Part shown: positions 1-7,687 of the stretch, in pieces
How the letters are laid out: every line of letters begins with the position of its first letter
How positions within the stretch are numbered: the first letter of the stretch is position 1
Origin: Guillardia theta CCMP2712
Taxonomy: Eukaryota; Cryptophyceae; Pyrenomonadales; Geminigeraceae
Assembly (NCBI RefSeq): GCF_000315625.1
Contig: NW_005434429.1
Span: 1-22,161, forward strand
Direction of reading: 5' to 3'
DNA length: 22,161 nucleotides
The notes under the pieces: generated by a model
The model's database searches: none
Told to the model about the DNA's origin: nothing
The model's input: the letters and a program-made list of their open reading frames with translations, nothing else
Translations under genes and position numbers: made by a program

Positions 1-277
1 CATGCATCCTCCCAGGTTGAAAAGCATCCAGAACACGCTGATGTACCATCCTCTCTGCGTCAACAGCCACTTGACAAGTGGACCCCGTACCTCCTCCACC
101 ATCCCTCCCTCCCTCCCTCCCTCCTCTTCCTTCCTTCATCCCCGGAGTCTGACCCACTGTCCTCAACCTCTTCCTACCCTTGGATTGTCTCTGCTCCCCT
201 CCTTTCTCTCCCTCCTCCCCTTCCTTCTCCTCTTCTCACCTTGTGAGCGGGAGCGTATGCCATCATGATGGCTCCTT
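1..277. other. Pyrimidine-rich stretch with no recognised gene
   Basis: The plus strand is strongly CT-rich from about 100 to 240, with runs of CCCT and CTTC. The open frames here are low-complexity Ser/Pro/Leu and carry no recognisable domain. I see no gene. An exon of a gene lying mainly to the left of the window cannot be excluded. Confidence 0.5.
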
Positions 278-420
278 GTGCCGTCCAGAAGCATCCTGCT
301 CCGATCCCAAGCAGTCCTCCTGCTCCGTCTGATAAGCCAAGCTCCTCGCCCTCCTTCCTCCTCCTCCTCCTTGTACTCCTACTACACCTACTACACCTAC
401 TCTACTCCTACTCCTACTCC

Positions 421-548
421 TACTATTCCCACTGAAACTACCTCTTCTACTATTCCCACTGAAACTACCACTTCTACTATTCCCACTGAAACTACCACTT
501 CTACTATTCCCACTGAAACTACCACTTCTACTATTCCCACTGAAACTA
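421..548. repeat. 27-bp minisatellite, about five copies
   Basis: A 27-bp unit beginning ACTATTCCCACTGAAACTAC repeats from about 422, 449, 476, 503 and 530 with only a base or two changed. The unit is a multiple of three, so it keeps frame. On plus it would encode a 9-residue Thr-rich unit (TIPTETTTS) within an open frame at 278-640, and on minus a Gly/Ser unit. The plus product would be mucin-like, but no splice model or homology supports a gene. Confidence 0.85.
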
Positions 549-650
549 ATCCGACTTGCCTGCAAGGATGTAGAGCAAGCTGTATCCCGGTGAGTGTCCT
601 GCCTAAGCGTTATAAGGGAGCTTTGACGTTCCGTGAATGAAATTGCTTGC

Positions 651-774
651 TCATCATCATCATCATCATCATCGTCATCGTCATCGTCATCAGCATCAGC
701 ATCATCATCATCATCATCATCGTCATCATCATCGTCGTCGTCATCATCATCATCATCATCATCGTCATCGTCAC
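651..774. repeat. CAT/CGT trinucleotide array
   Basis: About 120 bp of CAT with interspersed CGT and CAG triplets. It reads as poly-His, poly-Ser or poly-Ile/Val on plus and poly-Asp on minus. The long open frames over it follow from the repeat and are not evidence for a gene. Confidence 0.9.
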
Positions 775-828
775 CGTACCTGCAAGGTAAGCTGCCATCG
801 CATAACCCGCATATGTCGTTCCTCCCAG

Positions 829-945
829 GCCCACCAACAGCCTGCAATCCTCTAAGAGAAGGAAAAGCAAGAACGACAAGCAAGAGGCAAATTCTGACAA
901 GACGAAACGGGAGCACGAGCAGGACAAGAGGGCACTACAACGGGG

Positions 946-1031
<86 letters not shown>

Positions 1032-1348
1032 CAGGAGCAGCAGGAGCAGCAGGAGCAGCAGGAGCAGGAGCAGGAAAAATTGGTGAAGTCTGTGCTCACC
1101 TCGGCCCGATGGCGTTGAAGAGAGCACCTCCTAGCATGCCTGAAACCTGCACGTCCTCTCACTCCTCTGACTCCTCTGACTCCTCTGACTCCTCTGACTC
1201 CTCTCCTCCGCTCCTCCTGCTCTTCACCGCAAAGCAGAAGTACAAGGCAACCTGCTTCAAGCTCAGCAGAAGGATGAAAAGAAGACACAGAGACAGCGAC
1301 TGGCAGGCAAGCAGGCAGGAAGGCAGGGTAAAGGGTAATGAAGTTTGA
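829..1348 (+). CDS. Possible terminal exon of a low-complexity protein (doubtful)
   Basis: One plus-strand frame is open from a plausible acceptor (CTCCCAG, ending at 828) to a TGA at 1346-1348. It reads as a basic segment (SSKRRKSKNDKQ), then a long Gly-Ala repeat encoded by GGAGCA units, then an Ala/Pro/Ser part with a Ser-Asp repeat, and a basic C-terminus. A good donor (CAAG|GTAAGC) lies 42 nt upstream at 787, the right length for an intron here. The exon before that donor would be the CAT array, read as poly-Ile/Val. No family is recognised and no start codon is identified. Confidence 0.22.
946..1075. repeat. GAGCAG hexanucleotide array
   Basis: About 130 bp of tandem GAGCAG, drifting to a GAGCAGCAG nonamer near 1028-1064. 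In its three plus frames it gives Glu-Gln, Gly-Ala or Ser-Arg-type dipeptide repeats. The long open frames here come from the repeat itself. Confidence 0.92.
1162..1204. repeat. 9-bp TCCTCTGAC repeat
   Basis: Four to five tandem copies of TCCTCTGAC. They are in frame with the doubtful exon at 829-1348, where they would encode Ser-Ser-Asp triplets. Confidence 0.85.
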
Positions 1349-2413
1349 AGCAAGGAGGAGGAGGAGGAGGAGGAGGAGGAAGACGAGGTTTACGTTTGCA
1401 GCGTCATTAGCCGATGCCTCCGAGCTTCCTGCACCTCCAAGACCCTGATGGCACTTTGATCAGTCGATGCCGTGAAGGTCGCGGCCTGTCCCAACCCCTC
1501 TGTACATCATCTCCTCCTCCACCACCACCACTACCTCCTCCTCCTCCTCCTCCTCCTCCTCCTGCTTCACCGCTGCTGCTTCACCACTGCCACCCCATCC
1601 TTAACATCCTCTTCCTCCACCACCACCTTCATTGCCTTCTGTTCCAATACCTGAAGAGCATTGAAGAAGCCAGGGCAAGAGAATGCAACGGCACCTATCA
1701 CAACCACTTGACCAAATCCTCCCCGTAGGAACGAGGTCGGTTTCTTAGCATCTTCCGCATCATCCCCTGCAAGTTCGAAACGTGATTACCCCTCACCTCC
1801 CTCCTCCTACACCTCCTCCTCCTACTACTCCTACTCTTCCCCCCCCTCCTCCTCCCTGCTTCCTGTCTTGTCCTCCCTCTTCCTCTTCTTCCCATCCTCT
1901 CACATTCCCTCTTCTTTCTCCTGTCTCATCCTCCCTCCATCTCTACTCCGCATATCCCTCCCCCTCTCTCCTCCCCTCCTTCTGCTCCACCCTCTCCACC
2001 TGCCATTTCCAGACGCATCAGCGGGTACCCCTACCCACTGAGACCCACAGATCATGTGTGAATATGAGGGGTAGTCTGGCAAAAATTTGATCAGTCGGAA
2101 GAGTCGCAACTTGATCCTACACGCACCAGATCTAGAGCAAACACTACCTAGAATCTAGAGCACTTCCTAATTCCTGTCCTAGATTTAGATTCAAGGCTAG
2201 TCTAGGCCCGGGCCCGGACTCGGTGGCAGGCTGGTCACCAGTCACTGAGTCCTATCAGTTCGTGCCAGCTGGCAGTCACGGTCGGTCTTTACTTCAACGC
2301 AACGCAAAGTTCGTCCACCTACGTCTAATCGTTTGACTTGTTCAGTCACGAGGAGCGCGAAGAGATGAACTTGTAGGAGGACTATGCAGCCTCAGCAGCC
2401 CGAGAAGCGGCGA
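1349..2413. other. Low-complexity intergenic stretch
   Basis: This stretch contains a GGA run (about 1352-1381), CTC/CCA runs (about 1512-1563) and a long CT-rich tract (about 1780-2000). An open frame at 1414-1728 is Pro/Leu/His-rich because of the CTC runs and has no recognised domain. A GTACCCCTACCCAC motif lies at 2025-2039 and a GC-rich box at 2206-2260. Both recur elsewhere in the window. No gene is supported. Confidence 0.5.
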
Positions 2414-4542
2414 CTAGTTCACCGTGATGGGAGCGGCGAAGTGCTGAGGAGCCTGGTAGTACAGCTGCTGGGGCGCCAGGTTGGAGGGGAGAAACTGAGC
2501 AGGAGCTGACCAGAGCGCAGGAGTGACGTCATAGCGGATCTCAGGCTGCTGGAAAGAAAAGTCTGCTGTCTTGAACGTCTGAGATTCCACAGGGAAGAAA
2601 TATTGCATTTCTTTGGCTGGCTGCACGACCTCCTGCTGGGGCTGGAAGTACTCTTGCCTGTACTGCACGACCTCCTGCTGGGGTTGGAAGTACTCTTGCC
2701 TGTACTGCACGACCTCTTGCTGGGGTTGGAAGTACTCTTGCCTGTACTGCACGACCTCCTGCTGGGGCTGGAAGTACTCTTGCCTGTACTGCACGACCTC
2801 CTGCTGGGGCTGGAAGTAGTACTGCTGGTTCACGTACTCTTGCCTGGGCTGGTAGTACTGCTGGTTCAGAAAGATCAGCTCCTGTTGGGGCTGATAGATC
2901 TCTTGAGGGATCTGTGCGACTGTGGGCGTCGTTTGCACAACCTCGCGGACACTGGTAGTGATAGGAGCGGGCTTGACGTACTCAGCAGCAGCAGGATACT
3001 GGAGGAGGCGTAAGGGCCTTTACACAAGCACAAGAGCGACCCACCGGCAAGGCAGGGGCTGGGCGGTTTTGTGCATACACCCAGCTCTGGCTTCTGACCC
3101 TCTGGAAGCTCTCGGTGGCACTGGTTCGACGCAAGTACCTGCAGCAAGCGTCAGACTAGCAGAGCTGCAACAGACAACATGGTCTTACGATGACGGGTTG
3201 CGAACTTGACCCATGTTTGTCAGGAAGATCCTGTACGCGTCGAGATTTTCCGACTTGGTATGGACGACTTCAACCTGATCGCTGTCAGCAAGTTTGCTAT
3301 GACAGGCCGCAAGGTCTGTACCTTCTTCTCCTCCTTAGGCGCAGGCGATACAGGAGGAAGCGCGGCGCCAAGCTTGATTGGTCTCGGAGCCTTGACAGCC
3401 GTTTCGGCAGGCTTCACTGGAGCAGGAGCGGGAGCAGGCTCTGGGACACGCACAGGCTCTGGCTCTGGCTCTGGGGCTGGAGCTGGAGGCGGTGTGGATT
3501 CTTTCTGTGGAACAGGCAAGGGAGCATGCTTCGGGACGGGCAAGGAGGCCGAATTGAAGGCTTTCATGACAGACGGAGGTGGTGAAGAGACTGGCGCTGG
3601 TTGTGGATCTGGGACTGTCACAGGAGCTTGAACCGGGGCTGGAGCCGGGACGCTCTCTGGAACTGGCAGGGGCAAGCTGACAGGCGCTGGTTGTTCCACA
3701 TTCTTGGGGCTCTCAGCAACTGCCACAAGGTGTCAGCCAGCGTGAGAAGCGAAGGGAGGCTTGTCTGAACCTCTCGTTGGCGTGATGCTCTGCGGAAGAG
3801 CAGGTGCGACCGACGGCATGATTTGAGGGTACGAGATCGTCAGCGTGATGGTTGGCTGGGGGTTGGCCTTCAGAGGTTGGCCTTGCAAGTCGTGGAGGAC
3901 GAACGAGCCACGCTCGTACTGCATGCCAGGTCGGAGCTTAACCTGCGAGTGAATGAGTGAAGGCAGAACGGAACGGGGAAGGGCAAACACCGCAATCTTG
4001 CCGAGGAATTCATCTTCGTGAATCCTGTTCCAGTCGGTCACGGAAACGAGCAGGTAGACATCCTGTTGATTGAGATCGTGCACGCTGGAGAAGACAAAGT
4101 TAACAGTCAGAAAGACAATCAAGTAACTCAGAACTCACATGTTTCGGTCGGGGATGATGGAGTGCTCGAAAATAAATGATTCCTCAAACATCTGGCACAA
4201 AGAGTTCAGCTCTGTCCAACTAACAACAAAACTCACTGGATGCAAGTTGTTCTTGACTATTTGAGTCTTGTGCTGAGCGATAACCGTCGGCAAGTCTTGC
4301 CTGCAAGTCAAGAAGTGAATTCAACGAAACGGCAGGAGATTATACGGACGTGTTCGAACAGTTGCCATGACACAAATTCGTAGGGTCTGTGTCGACAAGC
4401 GTCATGGAGACGTAAGGGTCTGCCGAGCCGAAGGTATCCACCTTGTTGCGAACCAAGTAAGGATCATTGAAAGCAAGACAGGCGAAAGTACCTTTGGCAG
4501 ATTTGCTGCTGAGTGAACAGTGACATAGACCCTGTAACCCAT
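2414..4542 (-). CDS. C2-domain protein with Pro-rich middle and 14-residue Tyr/Gln repeats
   Basis: Nine exons on minus: 4542-4492, 4441-4350, 4300-4237, 4191-4139, 4084-3771, 3719-3322, 3274-3189, 3138-3045 and 2998-2414. Introns are 45-54 nt, all GT...AG, giving 578 residues. Residues 1-150 form a C2 domain, which binds phospholipid, often with calcium. It shows the first-strand motif VYVTVHSAANLPK, then VDTFGSADPY (Asp19, Asp25), KNNLHPMFEESFIF, and VSVTDWNRIHEDEFLG (Asp104, Asp111). These match calcium-loop positions. Residues 195-324 are Pro/Ala/Glu-rich, 325-384 a linker, and 385-578 a Tyr/Gln-rich tail with four full copies of YFQPQQEVVQYRQE plus a partial one. No signal peptide is seen. 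The start at 4542 places the ATG at the first C2 strand; the frame stays open upstream to 4608, so a longer N-terminus is possible. A membrane-associated scaffold is a guess; I do not recognise the full architecture. Confidence 0.75.
2623..2818 (-). repeat. 42-bp coding tandem repeat in the C2 protein
   Basis: Units start on plus at 2623, 2665, 2707, 2749 and 2791; the last is partial. They are almost identical in DNA and differ at only a few positions, such as C/T in the CTCCTGCTGGGG segment. Each encodes 14 residues (YFQPQQEVVQYRQE). Near identity at silent sites points to recent unequal exchange or slippage. Confidence 0.92.
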
Positions 4543-5690
4543 CGCTACGCTCTGAGGAAGCAAAAGCATGTCAATATTCCTACTCCACATTTCTAAATGA
4601 AGTTCCACTCTGTGTATCAGTGAGTCCCTGAATATACTTCATCCCTCTTTCCTCCACCGATCTCTCCTGGCTCTCCTCAGTACAACTCCCTCCTCACTCC
4701 TCCCTCCATTCATTCTCCGCGCTTTTCTTCGCTCAACGCGCCTCGTCATGCTTGACAACTCCGACTCGGTTCCTCCCGATCGACCACCCTACCGGTCACT
4801 TTTCGTACCCCTACCCACAAGTGCACCTCTAAAGGAACTGACTACCATCGGAATTACCGTTCACTACCCCCATCATTCACACGACTCTTAACTACCCCAC
4901 TACTGTGACCCCACCAGACACTCAGACGCTCAGTCATCCTACCTCATGACTCATCATGGCATTTTCCCCCGGTGCCTACCCCACCCCACCCCAAGTACAT
5001 CAGTGTCTTTGTCGAAGCTCCACCACACCTTGAGTACCCCTACCCACTCAAATCCAAGTTAACACCTGTGAATTTGACGAATCCCCGTGGGTGCTCAAGG
5101 CTCCGAATGGGGGCCGGGTGGGGGGTGGGGGGTGGGAAGGTGTACCCACTGGCCGTGTTCACCGGCGGAATCGGGGGCTAGCCTCGGACGTCACTGGTAC
5201 CCTACCCCACCCCCAACCCCCCACCCCACCCCCCACCCCGCCGGCGCCGGGGCTTCAAGTAGGGGGCGCAGCAGCGGTAACGGTCAACCAAGGTACCCCC
5301 TGAATTGAGGTCAAAGAAGGGGGTACTCACATCCCCCGCTTCATTCACTGTCACATCATCATGGTGACCCACCCCACGGTGAGACGCAACATTGCGCTAG
5401 ATGTAACCGGTGGTGTCACTCGGAACTTTAAAATTTTAACAGGTACTAAACTTGATCGGAATCAAGTTAACTAATCCTTGATCGGACAGGGCCCCGGCCG
5501 CAGGACTCCGGGAAGACAGTGGACCAAAATTCAACCTCGGATCACTCAACGGGTACTCAGGCTCACTTTGAGTAAAGGTCCTCACCGGCGTCGGCGAGTC
5601 AAACTTTCAAGGGCCGAGACTGAAGAAGGTCCGTCAGCCGGGCTGCCCGCGGCCGGGTGACTCGGAGACTTTCCGAGCAAGGCAAATGAC
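4543..5690. other. Intergenic, C-rich repeats
   Basis: No gene is seen. The GTACCCCTACCCAC motif occurs at 4805-4818 and 5034-5048. C-rich runs of CCCCACCC type fill 4978-4995 and 5198-5240. Small Pro/Thr-rich open frames here follow from those runs. A perfect 8-bp stem (AACTTGAT/ATCAAGTT, 4-base loop) lies near 5452-5471, and ACTTTGAGTAAAG at 5565-5577 recurs at 6451, 6484 and 19738. Confidence 0.55.
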
Positions 5691-5830
5691 AACTTCCGTG
5701 ACACTGGCTCGGACACCGGGCTGAGCGCGGCAGCGGAACCGTCACGGGCCCGGACTCGGCGGCCCGCGGCGGCCGGTGGCAGGCTGGGCGGCCAGTGGCG
5801 CTCGGACACGCCAGCCGCTGAGTGCACACC
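5691..5830. repeat. GC-rich box related to 2206-2260
   Basis: GGGCCCGGACTCGG at 5746-5759, followed by GGTGGCAGGCTGG at 5775-5787 and a downstream GCTGAGTG, matches the same ordered words at 2210-2223, 2222-2234 and about 2244. The 5.7-kb copy carries an extra GC-rich segment between them. These look like divergent copies of one intergenic repeat. Open frames across it show no domain. Confidence 0.45.
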
Positions 5831-5960
5831 CTACTAGTGACGGGTACACTACCACCGGTATCCTGAATGATCATGGCCGCTGATAGTATGAGAAAAGCTT
5901 CAAGTAGTAAGATACGCATTCCTCTCAGTTTTGCCAACCGTTGCGTTCCGAAGGCAAATG

Positions 5961-6110
5961 TGACTCACTGGAATCATTTTCCTGCCCCTTATTCCTTATT
6001 TCCCATTGAAGGTGAGCGATTCATGGACTCGGCGCCGAGTATTCATGATTCAGCCCCTTATTCCTTATTTCCTGTGACTCACTGGAATCATGAATACTCG
6101 CGGCCGAGTC
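5961..6110. repeat. Nested direct repeats with a 26-bp hairpin
   Basis: TGACTCACTGGAATCAT occurs at 5961-5977 and 6075-6091, and GCCCCTTATTCCTTATTTCC at 5984-6003 and 6053-6072. Arms 6026-6051 and 6085-6110 are inverted repeats matching at 24 of 26 positions, with a 33-nt loop made largely of the second direct-repeat copy. No coding frame with a domain covers it. It could be the end of a small mobile element or a structured non-coding element. Confidence 0.75.
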
Positions 6111-7687
6111 GCCCCGGCCCGGCGGGACTCCGGCGGCCCAGGCTGCCGATGCCACTACTCATTACATCCGACTTGCAAAGGATCTTCCTTACGGTCAGCT
6201 CAAGGCCTCCCTGTCCTACTGAGTACGCTGCCATCATCGCGGGTGCATCTCGGTATGCGTCTCATCATCGAGTCGTTCCGGGCCGGGCGGCGGCCACCGT
6301 ACGGTCGGCGCGACATCGCTGGCATGGCCGTGCGGGAGGCTCAGCTTGTCCTGAGCGCCGTTAAGTGAACTCGGAAGGTATCAGTTAAGTTTGGGGGACA
6401 GCAGTCGGCACTGCGGCAGGATTGGGTTTGGTTCTCGCTCGTACTGATTTTTAACTTAACTTTGAGTAAAGACTACATTACTGTAACTTAACTTTGAGTA
6501 AAGGGTCGGCAACTGTATTTCGCCGACAGTACTGACTCACCGTGAGCAACCTACGGCGACCCAACTTGAACAGAGTCACGCCCCCCGGAAGTCACGGACG
6601 GTCAGCTGACGCCGCCGTCAGCAGCTCGTGCGGCTGACTCACTGCGAGCCCCGGCTTACAGAAGCGACTGATGACGGTCACAGCCCTCCGTGATGCGTGC
6701 AGTCAAATCAGCCCACGTGACAGGCTAAACTCTCGAAATCACCTCATTTGGCTAGCCGTACCGAAAGGGACGCATTGCGGCCGTGACCCCTGCACAGGGG
6801 GCTGACCGTCAGCCTAGCTGCTTATTCGGAAGTCGAGACCGAGGCCCTATCCACCCCACCCCCTCTACATCAGCCCGAAGAAGTTTGTATGAGGTGGGGT
6901 AGTCCGGCGAGTCACCCCCACCCAGTAGTACCCTGACAAATCCAGATGAGAGGAGGGGTGGACAAGGGGTAGTAAAGATCCTCTTGGAGGAGATCTCCTG
7001 AGATTTATTGAAACCTTGTCTGCACAGCTACCGCATCCTCCCCGCACCCTCCCCGCACCCTCCCCGCACCCTCCATGTCCTCGGCGAATCCTTACGCTGC
7101 TCCTCCCTCCCCCCCCGCCTTGACCATCAGGATCGTCCAAGTCTCGCCATGGATGAATGCTCGCCCCTCGAAACCTCGCCGAATCTCTCCATGCGGTGCT
7201 GCCAAGCAGACAACGGGACCGCTCGGTGACCAGCTGCTTCATAACGTACTCGCAGCTAGAGCCAAGGTTCAGCCCATGGGCATAGAAAAGAGATAGCAAG
7301 AAGATGCCAGGAACAGAGGCATGCAAGGTATAGTGCAATTGTTTGAAGTTTATGGGGTGCAGTCAGGTGGATTGGACGAATGTAGAATATTGTTTGTATA
7401 ATAAAAGAAGCTACGAAACGCAACAGAAAGACTTTTCTCTGCAAGACATTTGATGTGAACGCATGTAATGCTCTGCGAGAAAAGGTTGCAGAGATGCGAT
7501 CGTATAGGTCACGCACTAATTAGGAGCAGTCTAGCAGGTACTGCGGGTGAGGGTGTTTGGCACAAGACTAGCACGAGACTGTGTTCCTTCTCCCGGCCAT
7601 GTACTGTAATGGCAAAACACGCCATCGTTAAGCCGCGCAAGAGAAGAAGCTTGTCCCGTCCCTCAGTCGTCCGTGATACATCGGCTG
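6111..7687. other. Intergenic, downstream of the Trm1 gene
   Basis: GC-rich sequence to about 6360 is followed by mixed sequence with two copies of TAACTTAACTTTGAGTAAAG (6452-6471, 6484-6503) and an 11-bp TCCCCGCACCC triplicate (7039-7071). Minus open frames at 6865-7338 and 7256-7516 (the latter with hydrophobic stretches) have no recognised domain and lie past the Trm1 stop, so they may be 3' untranslated or intergenic. No gene is supported. Confidence 0.5.
7039..7071. repeat. 11-bp TCCCCGCACCC triplicate
   Basis: Three exact tandem copies of TCCCCGCACCC, at 7039, 7050 and 7061. Confidence 0.9.

Noticed and set aside
263-916. Minus open frame encoding a long poly-Asp tract with Gly/Ser 9-residue repeats
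   Set aside because: It is the CAT array and the 27-bp minisatellite read on minus. No splice-consistent model, no domain and no conserved flanks.
852-1127. Minus frame of almost pure leucine
   Set aside because: A direct translation of the GAGCAG array; all frames across such a repeat stay open.
2623-2818. CRISPR-like array
   Set aside because: Units are directly adjacent with no unique spacers, are in frame and encode a protein repeat in a eukaryotic gene.
2603-3013. Plus open frames antisense to the 42-bp repeats
   Set aside because: They mirror the repeat in the C2 gene, whose minus exons join in phase and carry recognisable motifs upstream.
3206-3631. Plus Gly/Ala/Ser-rich frame
   Set aside because: It is antisense to the Pro/Ala-rich exon of the C2 gene, so its composition is forced by that exon.
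7256-7516. Minus frame with hydrophobic stretches
   Set aside because: Short, unspliced, no motif, and downstream of the Trm1 stop; no support beyond being open.
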